Shown here: positions 6,936 to 14,438 of the stretch, one piece after another
Numbering within the stretch: the stretch's first letter is position 1
How the letters are laid out: each line of letters begins with the position of its first letter
Assembly (NCBI GenBank): GCA_937902445.1
Contig: CALELJ010000084.1
Location: 1-16,039 of the forward strand
DNA length: 16,039 bases
Source of the DNA: an uncultured Treponema sp.
GTDB taxonomy: Bacteria > Spirochaetota > Spirochaetia > Treponematales > Treponemataceae
Reading direction: 5' to 3'
The notes under the pieces: model-generated
What the model was told of the DNA's origin: nothing
The model's input: only the letters and a program-made list of their open reading frames with translations
The model's database searches: none
Made by a program: the position numbers and the translations under genes

Positions 6936-8690
6936 ATGAATAATTTGAAATCTACAATTAAAATAAATCTTGTCGTGTCGGCGGTTTTTACTCTGCTGTG
7001 CATTTCATTTCGGGCAGACATTTCTCTTCTCGCATTTCCTGTTGCCCTTGCTTTTCTTTTTGTTTTGTATTTTTCTTCACAGGTTCAGCTTGTAAAAAAA
7101 GCAAGCATAGTTCATCTGGGCGCAATCAGAAGGGTATTCCAGTATGAACCCTTTGTTTTCATAACTGCTTTTGTAATCCAGCGTTCAGGAAAGGAAGGCT
7201 TTCATATTGCATTTGACGCCGCCTGTTCGATTGTGTGGGTTGCCGTGACCGTCATTTCGTTCCGCCTGCAGTATCTGGTTTCTGAAAAGAGAATTGATTC
7301 CTACAGTGATGAATGGAAATCGTATCGTGCAGAACATCCTGTCGTAAAACCAAAGGGCGTTAAAAGAATTTTCGTGGAAATTGCTGAATGGATTGACGCC
7401 TTGTTCCAGGCTGTTTTCACTATCGTGCTTCTCAACATTTTCCTTTTTCAGCTTTATGAAATTCCGTCTGAAAGCATGGTTCCTACATTCCTCATAAAGG
7501 ACAGGGTCATTGTTTTCAAAACCTTTGCAGGCCCAAAATTCCCTCTTACTGAATTCGGGCTTCCATATCTGACAAAGTATAACCGCGGCGACATTGTTGT
7601 GTTCCGCAATCCTCATTATGGCATTGAACGCAAGAATGAAGTAAAGACTTTCTTGAGCCAGTTCATCTACATGTGCTCCCTTACTTTGCTTAAAACAAAT
7701 ACTGATGAAAATGGCGAGCTTAAGGCAGATCCTCTTGTAAAACGTGTCTGTGCGCTTCCTGGTGAACAGATCTATATGCTCGACGGAACTCTGTACAGAA
7801 AAACAAAAGATGACAGGGAATTCAAGGCTGTTGAAAAAGATGCGGAATGGGCAGCCTGGGATTTGAATCCGCTTTCCGAGAAGACTAAGTCAAAGATAAT
7901 GCAGATTCCTCTTTCAAGACAGCAGGCAGCCGATGTGCTTGAGGTTGAGTCCATGAGACGCAATCTGGATCTTGTTTCTGCAAAGCTTGAATGTGAAAGC
8001 CTTGCAAGGGAATTCTCACTGCTTGCAAGACCAAAGGAAAACTCAGTTTCCGTTGATGAACTTTTTTCAAAAAGCGAGATCATGGTCTATAATCTTTTCA
8101 GCAACGTGAACAACGAAACAATTTCTCTGCTTACAGCCGAAGGCGGTGCCCAGTGGTTTGATAAATTCATGAACAGCTGGCATAGATCCGGCGAAAAAGT
8201 TTTTGCCGACAGATACGAAGAATGCTGTTTCAGGCTGAACGTAATGGCAAAGCTTGTTTTTGGCCGTCTCGTTGTGAGAACCGCCAACCTTATAAACGAC
8301 GGAGTTTCTGCTTCAGAGTGGGGCAAGGACAGTGTAAGGATTGAAAACTACGAAAAGGCTCAGAAAATCTCTGATTATGTCTTTGAGATGGATTTGAGGA
8401 ATCTTCCCGTTTTCCCTGCATGCAATCCAGACGGAACTGCAAACTATATTCCGGAAAACTGCTATTTCATGATGGGTGACAACCGCTACAATTCACTTGA
8501 TATGCGCCATAGCTATGACCAGTCTCTGGAACCGCTTTCAAAGGCTGATCCCCAGTCTGTAACCTATTACACCAACATCGCACCTCAGTGGGTCAACAGG
8601 GACAGGATGCTTGGAAAGGCATGCTTCAGGTTCTGGCCTCTTTCAAGGGCTGGAGTTCCGGGAGTTGGTATGAGGGAAATCAAAAGGTAG
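6936..8690 (+). CDS. lepB: Signal peptidase I, large form with central insertion
   Basis: Membrane serine protease that removes signal peptides from exported preproteins. Seen: several N-terminal hydrophobic segments (about 10-25, 29-46, 71-82, 94-112, 152-172), then the family boxes: PSESMVPTF with catalytic Ser180; DRVIVFK; RGDIVVFRNP; KRVCALPGEQI with catalytic Lys269; and GDNRYNSLDMRHS starting at Gly514. At 584 residues it is far longer than E. coli LepB (324), because of the extra membrane segments and about 200 residues (roughly 295-495) between the Lys box and the GDNR box. That insert is mixed charged and helical, has a Cys pair (EECCF), and matches no domain I recognise. The catalytic dyad is intact, so activity is expected. 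The ATG at 6936 is the first possible start in frame and lacks a Shine-Dalgarno. Convergent with secA. Confidence 0.93.
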   Translation: MNNLKSTIKINLVVSAVFTLLCISFRADISLLAFPVALAFLFVLYFSSQVQLVKKASIVHLGAIRRVFQYEPFVFITAFVIQRSGKEGFHIAFDAACSIVWVAVTVISFRLQYLVSEKRIDSYSDEWKSYRAEHPVVKPKGVKRIFVEIAEWIDALFQAVFTIVLLNIFLFQLYEIPSESMVPTFLIKDRVIVFKTFAGPKFPLTEFGLPYLTKYNRGDIVVFRNPHYGIERKNEVKTFLSQFIYMCSLTLLKTNTDENGELKADPLVKRVCALPGEQIYMLDGTLYRKTKDDREFKAVEKDAEWAAWDLNPLSEKTKSKIMQIPLSRQQAADVLEVESMRRNLDLVSAKLECESLAREFSLLARPKENSVSVDELFSKSEIMVYNLFSNVNNETISLLTAEGGAQWFDKFMNSWHRSGEKVFADRYEECCFRLNVMAKLVFGRLVVRTANLINDGVSASEWGKDSVRIENYEKAQKISDYVFEMDLRNLPVFPACNPDGTANYIPENCYFMMGDNRYNSLDMRHSYDQSLEPLSKADPQSVTYYTNIAPQWVNRDRMLGKACFRFWPLSRAGVPGVGMREIKR

Positions 8691-8713
8691 ATTTGCCTTT
8701 CAGAGTTTTAACT

Positions 8714-8757
8714 AAAAAAAATGGATGTTTCCGCGGTAGGAAACATCCATTTTTTTT
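8714..8757. terminator. Perfect bidirectional intrinsic terminator between lepB and secA
   Basis: The arms ATGGATGTTTCC (8721-8732) and GGAAACATCCAT (8739-8750) pair perfectly around a 6-base loop (GCGGTA). Seven A residues precede and seven T residues follow, so the stem is flanked by a T-run on both strands. It sits 23 bases after lepB and 14 bases after the secA stop. Confidence 0.95.
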
Positions 8758-8771
8758 GCGTGTGCGTGTGA

Positions 8772-11555
8772 CTACATTCCACGTCCGTGGCAAGCCTTGT
8801 ATTTCTTTCCGCTTCCACATGGACAAGGATCATTGCGGCCGATCTTTGGCTGTGTCCTCATGACTGTAACATTCTGGCTCTGGCGTCCGCTTTTCATTGC
8901 GCTTTCCCTGGCTCCCTGCTGTGCCTGTCTTGCGTTGAATGCACCGTTGGCATTGTTTGCAGCCATTGGAGACTGGGATGAAGCATCTTCATGTTTTGCA
9001 TCCATCTGAGTTGGCATTACGCGCTTTGGAGCAGGTTCTCCGTTTATCTGAACCTTGACCCTGAAAATAAGGCTTGAAACTGTGTCTCTGATGAAGCCAA
9101 GCATTTCGTCAAAGGCATCGAAACCATCGTTCTTGTATTCTGTCAAAGGATTCTTCTGTCCATATCCACGAAGGTGAACGGATTCCTTGAGCCCGTCAAG
9201 GAATTCAAGCTGGTCAAGCCATTTCTTGTCGATCATCTGGATGTACTGGTACCTGATGAACATGTTGAACTGGCCCTTGCCGACGAGCATTTCTTTCTGT
9301 GTGATGTCATCCTTAAGAATTGCCTTGACTCCTTCCGGTGTGAGACGGTCATATTCAACAACCTGACCGAATGTTTCGCGGATCTTGTCAGCAAGCTGGC
9401 TCTTTGAAGCTCCCTTTCCCTTGCCATAAGTCTCAAATATGAAGTCAACATTTTCAAGTGCGTTGTTGAGTACACGTGTGCTGAGATTTTCGTCAACAAG
9501 GATTTCATCTCTCTGACCGTAGATGAACTTTCTCTGCTGGTTGAGAACATCATCGTAATCAAGAAGGTGCTTACGGATCTCAAAGTTTCTTTCTTCTACT
9601 TTCTTCTGAGCTTTTTCAATTGAACGGTTGAGCATCGAATGGTTGATTGGTTCACCAGGCTGCATTCCGATTCTTGTCATGATGGACTTCATTCTTTCGC
9701 CACCAAAGAGTCTCATAAGGTCGTCATCCATCGAGATGTAGAACTTTGAGCGTCCCGGGTCACCCTGACGGCCAGAGCGTCCACGGAGCTGGTTGTCGAT
9801 ACGGCGGCTTTCATGGCGTTCAGAACCGATGACATAAAGACCGCCAAGAGCCTTTACTTCATTGCAGTCTGCAAGCCATTTGTCGTATTCCATCTTGCGT
9901 GCTTCATCCAGCTTTTCAGGTGATGCGTCAGTTCCGGCTCTCTTGAGGGCACGGCTTTCGAGGGATCCACCAAGCTTGATATCTGTACCACGACCTGCCA
10001 TGTTTGTGGCAACTGTAACAGCACCCTTTGAACCTGCGTTCTCGATGATGTGTGCTTCACGTTCGTGGTTCTTTGCGTTCAATACTTCATGAGGAATTCC
10101 ATTGCGTGTAAGGATGGCGCTCAGGTGCTCTGATTTTTCAACAGAAACTGTACCGATAAGAACCGGCTGACCCTTTGCGTGGGCTTCCTTTACTTCCTTT
10201 GCGATGGCAACCCACTTGTCTGCTTCGTTAAGGTAGACTTCATCATCTTCATCCTTACGTGCAACAGGTCTGTGTGTCGGAATTGCAACAACATCAAGCT
10301 CGTAGATCTTTGAGAATTCTACTGCTTCAGTTTCTGCAGTACCGGTCATGCCCGAAAGCTTGTCGTACATGCGGAAGAAATTCTGGTATGTAATTGTTGC
10401 AAGAGTGCGGCTCTTCTGTGCGATCTTAAGGTGTTCCTTTGCTTCGATAGCCTGATGGAGTCCGTCACCGTAGCGGCGTCCTTCAAGGATACGTCCTGTA
10501 AATTCATCAACGATCTGGACAAGTCCATCCTGGACAACATAGTCAACGTCTACATGATAAAGAGTATGTGCGCGTACAGCCTGTGTAAAGTAGTGTACGT
10601 ATTCAAAGTTCTCTGAATCGAAAACAGTTGTTCCTTCGGCAATGAGGTGCTGCTTGAGAAGAATCTCATTGATTTTGTTCATACCCTTGTCTGTGAAAGA
10701 TACGCGCTTTGATTTTTCATCAAGCTTGTAGTCGCCTTCAAGGGCTTCCCTCTGTTCTGGAGTCATGTCCACTTCATCAGGATATTCGTTTGTCTTAGGA
10801 TCTTTCTCAACTTCCTTGAACATTCCAACGTACTTGTCTACTTCATGGAATTTGAAAGTATCGTCTTCAGCCTGTCCGGAAATGATGAGAGGTGTTCTTG
10901 CTTCATCGATGAGGATGGAGTCGATTTCGTCAACGATACAGAAATTGAAACCGCGCTGTGTTTTTGCGGCCATTTCAATCTGCATGTTGTCGCGAAGGTA
11001 GTCAAAGCCGAATTCGCTGTTTGTTCCGTATGTAAGGTCACAGTTGTATGCGGCCTTGCGTGCTTCGTTGTCCATGTTTGACAGGATGCATCCGACTGTC
11101 TGACCGAGGAATTTGTAGACCCGGCCCATCCATTTGCTGTCACGTTCAGCAAGATATTCGTTTACTGTGACAATATGAACACCTTTGCCGGAAAGGGAGT
11201 TGAGGTAGGCGGCACAGACACACATCAATGTCTTACCTTCACCTGTCTTCATTTCAGTGATTCTTCCTGAATTGAGGACAAGGGAACCCATAATCTGGCA
11301 AGGGTAGGCGCGTTCACCAAGAACACGGTTTGCAGCTTCACGAGCAAGTGCAAATGCATCTACAAGAATATCATCAAGAGTTTCGCCATTGGCAAGGCGA
11401 TCCTTCAAAATCTTTGTCTGTTCCGGAAATTCTTCGTCCTTAAATGACTGGGCCCATGATTCGCGGGCTTCTACAGCTTCTACAACAGGCACAAGAGCCT
11501 TAACGGCACGGTCATTTGCCGAACCGAATACAAATGTCAATACTTTGTCAAACAT
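8772..11555 (-). CDS. secA: SecA, preprotein translocase ATPase
   Basis: Cytoplasmic motor that drives unfolded preproteins through the SecYEG channel using ATP. Seen over 927 residues: Walker A MKTGEGKT (102-109); DEAD-type box VDEID (208-212) followed by IDEARTPLIISG; the preprotein cross-linking domain from about 225 to 370; second motor-domain motifs TNMAGRGTDIK (about 513) and QLRGRSGRQGDPG (about 588); scaffold and wing regions; a low-complexity Gln/Ala/Asn/Ser linker (about 845-900); and a complete C-terminal zinc site C911, C913, C922, H923 of the kind that binds SecB and lipids. Length is near that of E. coli SecA (901). The start MFDKVLTFVFGS fits the family N-terminus, yet there is no Shine-Dalgarno and the promoter lies directly against the ATG. 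Shares a terminator with lepB, the next enzyme in the export route. Confidence 0.98.
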   Translation of the reverse strand: MFDKVLTFVFGSANDRAVKALVPVVEAVEARESWAQSFKDEEFPEQTKILKDRLANGETLDDILVDAFALAREAANRVLGERAYPCQIMGSLVLNSGRITEMKTGEGKTLMCVCAAYLNSLSGKGVHIVTVNEYLAERDSKWMGRVYKFLGQTVGCILSNMDNEARKAAYNCDLTYGTNSEFGFDYLRDNMQIEMAAKTQRGFNFCIVDEIDSILIDEARTPLIISGQAEDDTFKFHEVDKYVGMFKEVEKDPKTNEYPDEVDMTPEQREALEGDYKLDEKSKRVSFTDKGMNKINEILLKQHLIAEGTTVFDSENFEYVHYFTQAVRAHTLYHVDVDYVVQDGLVQIVDEFTGRILEGRRYGDGLHQAIEAKEHLKIAQKSRTLATITYQNFFRMYDKLSGMTGTAETEAVEFSKIYELDVVAIPTHRPVARKDEDDEVYLNEADKWVAIAKEVKEAHAKGQPVLIGTVSVEKSEHLSAILTRNGIPHEVLNAKNHEREAHIIENAGSKGAVTVATNMAGRGTDIKLGGSLESRALKRAGTDASPEKLDEARKMEYDKWLADCNEVKALGGLYVIGSERHESRRIDNQLRGRSGRQGDPGRSKFYISMDDDLMRLFGGERMKSIMTRIGMQPGEPINHSMLNRSIEKAQKKVEERNFEIRKHLLDYDDVLNQQRKFIYGQRDEILVDENLSTRVLNNALENVDFIFETYGKGKGASKSQLADKIRETFGQVVEYDRLTPEGVKAILKDDITQKEMLVGKGQFNMFIRYQYIQMIDKKWLDQLEFLDGLKESVHLRGYGQKNPLTEYKNDGFDAFDEMLGFIRDTVSSLIFRVKVQINGEPAPKRVMPTQMDAKHEDASSQSPMAANNANGAFNARQAQQGARESAMKSGRQSQNVTVMRTQPKIGRNDPCPCGSGKKYKACHGRGM

Positions 11556-11585
11556 AATGGAATAATATACACTAAAATGGAATAA
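11556..11585. repeat. 10-bp direct repeat AATGGAATAA, period 20 bp, in the secA promoter
   Basis: Identical copies at 11556-11565 and 11576-11585, offset by exactly 20 bp, about two helical turns. One copy touches the secA start codon and overlaps the -10; the other lies in the -35/-10 spacer. This is the geometry of tandem sites for a DNA-binding protein, or chance in AT-rich sequence. Confidence 0.6.
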
Positions 11586-11592
11586 AATTCAA
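11556..11592 (-). promoter_or_regulatory. Predicted near-leaderless promoter of secA
   Basis: Read on the minus strand: TTGAAT (11592-11587), a 17-bp spacer, TATATT (11569-11564), then eight bases and the ATG. An overlapping choice, TATTAT (11567-11562), leaves exactly six bases before the ATG. Either gives a leader of about 0-3 bases, and no Shine-Dalgarno is present. Confidence 0.55.
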
Positions 11593-11625
11593 ATATTTGC
11601 AGGCCGTGACTCTATGGACGCAATA

Positions 11626-11654
11626 TTGAAATTTATCCGTTCTTTCTATATCTT
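11626..11654 (+). promoter_or_regulatory. Candidate promoter of the beta-propeller lipoprotein gene
   Basis: TTGAAA (11626-11631), a 17-bp gap and TATCTT (11649-11654); or TATATC (11647-11652) with a 15-bp gap. Both place the transcript start within about 0-4 bases of the preferred ATG at 11662, again without a Shine-Dalgarno. The -10 matches are modest. Confidence 0.3.
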
Positions 11655-11661
11655 TAAAAAT

Positions 11662-12876
11662 ATGAAATTTTCATTGAAATCTTTGAGTCTTGCAGCTCTT
11701 TCCATCGTGCTTCTTTCCTGTTCCAAAAGCCGCATAGTATCAAGCGTGGAAAAGGAAAGTCTTTTTACCCTGAATTACGGAAATTTTGAGGATGAACTGA
11801 ACCTTTTCGATTTTGCCCATTCCGGCGAGATAAATACATCCCTCTGCATGCGTGACGGTTTCTTCTATATAATGAATGGCGAATCAAAGAAAATCATGGA
11901 AATGAACAGTTACGGCGATCTGCTTACCCTTTATTACAACAACGAGACAAATCCAGTTCCGTCTTTTGCAGGAAATTCTGAAGCCTCGAATTCCACAAGA
12001 AATGCCGTTGCCTATCCTTTTAACGAGATAACGGACATTGCAGTTGATGCGAGAAAATACCTTTATGTCGTTGAGCGTCTTCCGCTTGAACGCCAGGAAA
12101 ATGACACCAAGGCAAATATTGCCCTCAGCCAGGTTGTGCTTCGTTTTGATGAGAATAAAAAATTCATCAATTACATAGGTCAGCAGGGGCCAGGCGGAAC
12201 TCCATTCTCCTACGTGAAGAAAATCTACACTACCGATAAGAACGAACTTGTGGTAGTCTGCACGACACCGACGGGAATGACAGTCTACTGGTACTCTGAC
12301 GACGGTTTCCTGCTGTATACGATTCCGGTTGAAAAACAGAATATTCCCAATCCATACATTGAGGAAAATAACGATTATTTCTTTTCCCTTGACAACATAA
12401 TACCTGACTACAGGAACAGGATCATCTATCTTAAGGTTGATTATTTCTCAAGCTATGTCGACGAGTCATCCAGAGTTCAGTCTGGAATAGAATACGTTTC
12501 ATCGCTCATTCATCCTTTCAAGGTTGAGGAGAATGCCTACGACATGCCGATAACGATTCCTCCGTATAGTGAAGAAGTTTCCGAAGGATTCAGCAAGGAA
12601 AGCTATGACATCCCTTATGATTTTCTTGGGGTCACTGATTCCGGCTGGCTTTATTTTATCGTAAGCTCACAGAACGGTTTCACGGTTCAGATGGTTCAGT
12701 CTGACGGACAGAGAATTCTGAAAAGAAACATCGCCTTGAATAGGGAAGAGAACCTTTACTATTCCTTCAGCCTCAGCAGGGAAGGCATCATTTCTGTTCT
12801 TCTTGTGGAAAAGGAAAATGCCAGGGTTGCATGGTGGCGCGCGGATTCATTGATCCAGGCAGTGATTAAGAACTGA
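11662..12876 (+). CDS. Predicted lipoprotein with beta-propeller-like (NHL/six-bladed type) fold
   Basis: A 404-residue exported lipoprotein. From the ATG at 11662 the product opens with a classic lipoprotein signal, MKFSLKSL then a hydrophobic stretch and VLLSC (lipidated Cys20). The frame stays open to an ATG at 11614, but that would put 16 extra residues before the signal, so 11662 is preferred. The mature part contains repeated strand-turn units typical of propellers: ITDIAVDARKYLYVVE, VVLRFDENKKFINYIG followed by QQGPGGTPF, a later DFLGVTDSGWLYFIVSS, and a terminal FSLSREGIISVLL. The pattern resembles NHL or six-bladed propeller lipoproteins known in treponemes; the ligand is unknown. 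It may be a scaffold or binding protein of the periplasm or outer membrane. It is followed after one base by the next gene and is divergent from secA. Confidence 0.8.
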   Translation: MKFSLKSLSLAALSIVLLSCSKSRIVSSVEKESLFTLNYGNFEDELNLFDFAHSGEINTSLCMRDGFFYIMNGESKKIMEMNSYGDLLTLYYNNETNPVPSFAGNSEASNSTRNAVAYPFNEITDIAVDARKYLYVVERLPLERQENDTKANIALSQVVLRFDENKKFINYIGQQGPGGTPFSYVKKIYTTDKNELVVVCTTPTGMTVYWYSDDGFLLYTIPVEKQNIPNPYIEENNDYFFSLDNIIPDYRNRIIYLKVDYFSSYVDESSRVQSGIEYVSSLIHPFKVEENAYDMPITIPPYSEEVSEGFSKESYDIPYDFLGVTDSGWLYFIVSSQNGFTVQMVQSDGQRILKRNIALNREENLYYSFSLSREGIISVLLVEKENARVAWWRADSLIQAVIKN

Positions 12877-12877
12877 T

Positions 12878-13450
12878 ATGAAAGAAATTTTTGACGACAG
12901 ACCAATCGAAATGATGGAAGGCGACGGGGACAACCTTGTTTTTCATTATGAAAAAGGAAGTTTCAGAAAGCGCGAAAATGCCAGGGTCCGGGAACTTGCC
13001 ACAAACGGTATCCACAGTCCAGGTTTTTTCAAAGTCCTTGTGTCGACAAAATCAAACCGATTTGTTTTTTTTGCCATGCTCATCTGCATCGGTGTAAGTG
13101 TATTTCTTGGCTTTTTCAGGAAAGATGATACGGACATAATCGGCGGCGTAAGATGTTCAGTTTCCGCAATTTCATTCAGGGAAAATGTCTATGCAACCTT
13201 TGAGATGTCTGATTCATCAAAGAATACGGGCGGCCTTCCAGTTCTTCTGGATGTTGTCCTTGAATGCATAAATTCCGATGGAGCCGTGGCTGACAGATAC
13301 AATGAGACTGTGTCCTTTGTTCCCGGCAAGAAGCAGAACCTTGATGTCAGTTTTCCTGATTACGAGATAAAGAAAATCCGGGCGGTGGTAAGGTGGGGGG
13401 AATCTGAAAAAATCCTTACGGCCGGAATTATTTCCAAAGGCGGATTTTAA
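12878..13450 (+). CDS. Single-pass membrane protein of unknown function
   Basis: A 190-residue protein I do not recognise. A polar, charged N-terminal part (about 1-60) precedes one strong hydrophobic segment (about 62-80, FFAMLICIGVSVFLGFF). About 110 residues follow, rich in beta-prone sequence (GVRCSVSAISFRENVYATFEM, LDVVLECINSDG, RAVVRWGESEKI). Positive charges before the hydrophobic segment suggest N-in, C-out topology, with a small beta-sandwich-like domain in the periplasm; this is inference. It starts one base after the stop of the propeller lipoprotein gene, so the two are almost surely cotranscribed and may act together at the inner membrane. Only a weak AAG-type ribosome site is visible, which suggests translational coupling. 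Confidence 0.8.
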   Translation: MKEIFDDRPIEMMEGDGDNLVFHYEKGSFRKRENARVRELATNGIHSPGFFKVLVSTKSNRFVFFAMLICIGVSVFLGFFRKDDTDIIGGVRCSVSAISFRENVYATFEMSDSSKNTGGLPVLLDVVLECINSDGAVADRYNETVSFVPGKKQNLDVSFPDYEIKKIRAVVRWGESEKILTAGIISKGGF

Positions 13451-13465
13451 ATCTGATGCAGATTT
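13449..13465. terminator. Short hairpin AAATCTG-ATG-CAGATTT after the membrane protein gene
   Basis: A perfect 7-bp stem with a 3-base loop, starting in the stop codon and running into TTTT (13463-13466). It could terminate the two-gene unit upstream, but the T-run is short and lies mostly in the stem. Confidence 0.45.
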
Positions 13466-13492
13466 TCCGGATAAATTGCGTTTTTCACATAA

Positions 13493-13527
13493 ATCTATTA
13501 TTCTATAAGTTATAAGGCTTAATAGAT
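13493..13527. repeat. Nested palindrome in the leader of the four-helix membrane protein gene
   Basis: Outer arms ATCTATTA (13493-13500) and TAATAGAT (13520-13527) enclose an inner TATAA-G-TTATA (13504-13514). The region also holds -10-like TATAAG boxes (13504 and 13511), so it may be promoter plus operator, or an RNA hairpin in the leader. AT-rich sequence makes chance pairing more likely. Confidence 0.5.
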
Positions 13528-13550
13528 ATTTTCTGTTTTAAGGGGTTTTT

Positions 13551-14009
13551 ATGGCTCAGTTTTACTTTCTGTCGATTTTGATGAACATTCTTGCAGGTCT
13601 CATTCTTGTATTTGGCATAAACCTTGCTTCGGAAAGAATTGATGACGATTTTGATGAGGAGATTTCCGAAAGGGACAGGAAGGTCAAGAAAACTTTTGGT
13701 GAGCTTGGTCTGGACAGCCCTGGTTTCAGAATGGTTACAGGAATCCTTTGTGTATTTGTAGCCCTTATGAAAATTCTTTCAGTCTTCAGAAATGATGTTC
13801 CGGTCATCGGAGACCTGATCCCTGCCGTTGCCGGTTTTGCAGGCGGCGCATCGATCCTTCTTGAATATTATGTTTATACTTCCGACCAGGAAATTTCTGT
13901 CAATGAAAATGTTCAGAAGGTTTTCATTGATTCACGTAAAGTCATCGGCTATATCTGTTTTGGTGCTGCCGTAATGCATTTCATTTTTCCGCAGGTTCTT
14001 TTCCTGTAA
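13551..14009 (+). CDS. Small integral membrane protein, four predicted helices
   Basis: A 152-residue protein without a recognised family. Hydrophobic segments are at about 5-25, 61-79, 84-106 and 131-150. Between the first and second lies a strongly charged loop (ERIDDDFDEEISERDRKVKK, about 28-47), followed by the segment GELGLDSPGFRMV. The start is well supported by AAGGGG five bases upstream of the ATG. The nearby palindrome and AT-rich box region suggest its own promoter. It leads a compact run with the Nudix gene 15 bases downstream and the SH3-like lipoprotein gene after that. Nothing in the sequence points to a specific transport or enzymatic role: no conserved charged residue is obvious inside the helices. 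Confidence 0.82.
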   Translation: MAQFYFLSILMNILAGLILVFGINLASERIDDDFDEEISERDRKVKKTFGELGLDSPGFRMVTGILCVFVALMKILSVFRNDVPVIGDLIPAVAGFAGGASILLEYYVYTSDQEISVNENVQKVFIDSRKVIGYICFGAAVMHFIFPQVLFL

Positions 14010-14024
14010 AAGAGGGGATGGCTC

Positions 14025-14438
14025 ATGTCTAATGTTTCGATTGCCTGCATAGCTTTATGGAAAAACAAGGTTCTTGTTGCCCATAGAAATCCCGTCGGCC
14101 AGATGGGAGAACGCTGGGAATTCCCTGGTGGAAAGGTTGAGGACGGTGAGGATGAGGCAGCTGGCATCGTCAGGGAATTCAAGGAAGAGTTTGGCGTAAA
14201 GGTGAAGGTCGGCGAGCATATTGCTGATGCGGAATTTGAGCATAACGGTAAAAAAAGACTGCTTCATGCCTATAGAATTTTCGTTCCTCACAAAGGAATT
14301 TTTTTCAAATACAAACTTACGGAACATACGGAATACAAATGGGTTGAATTTCCTGAAATCATGAATTTGAATTTTGTCGATTCCGATCTTTTGATTTATG
14401 ATGCCGTAAAGGAATACGCCCGGAAGGTTTCAAAATGA
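14025..14438 (+). CDS. mutT: MutT-type Nudix hydrolase
   Basis: A 137-residue cytoplasmic pyrophosphohydrolase, close in length to E. coli MutT (129). The Nudix box (G-x5-E-x7-RE-U-x-EE-x-G-U) is complete at residues 36-58: Gly36, Glu42, Arg50, Glu51, Glu54, Glu55, Gly57, Val58; the glutamates bind the catalytic metal. The preceding WEFPGG and the opening VSIACIALWKNKVLVAHR are typical of the MutT subgroup that removes 8-oxo-dGTP from the nucleotide pool. The substrate is still an inference, since Nudix specificity is hard to read from sequence, and the symbol is given on overall MutT resemblance. A strong Shine-Dalgarno, GAGGGG, lies 7 bases upstream. The stop overlaps the next start as ATGA, which indicates translational coupling. 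Confidence 0.88.
   Translation: MSNVSIACIALWKNKVLVAHRNPVGQMGERWEFPGGKVEDGEDEAAGIVREFKEEFGVKVKVGEHIADAEFEHNGKKRLLHAYRIFVPHKGIFFKYKLTEHTEYKWVEFPEIMNLNFVDSDLLIYDAVKEYARKVSK

Noticed and set aside
8758..8770. GCGTGTGCGTGTG alternating purine-pyrimidine run near the secA stop
   Set aside because: Only about 13 bases, with no flanking structure beyond the terminator; too short to call a functional repeat.
8588..8863. Open frame of 91 codons across the end of lepB and the start of the antisense of secA
   Set aside because: It runs straight through a perfect bidirectional terminator and over two well-supported genes in other frames.
9233..9583. Alternative frame of 116 codons within secA
   Set aside because: Ser/Arg-rich translation typical of an off-frame read of a real gene; no start signal and fully covered by secA.
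11614..11661. Upstream in-frame ATG as the start of the propeller lipoprotein
   Set aside because: It would add 16 residues, including aromatic and basic ones, before a complete lipoprotein signal beginning at 11662, and it has no convincing Shine-Dalgarno.
14018..14020. ATG just downstream of the GAGGGG site before the Nudix gene
   Set aside because: It is out of frame with the Nudix product and directly abuts the Shine-Dalgarno; the ATG at 14025 has proper spacing and the correct frame.
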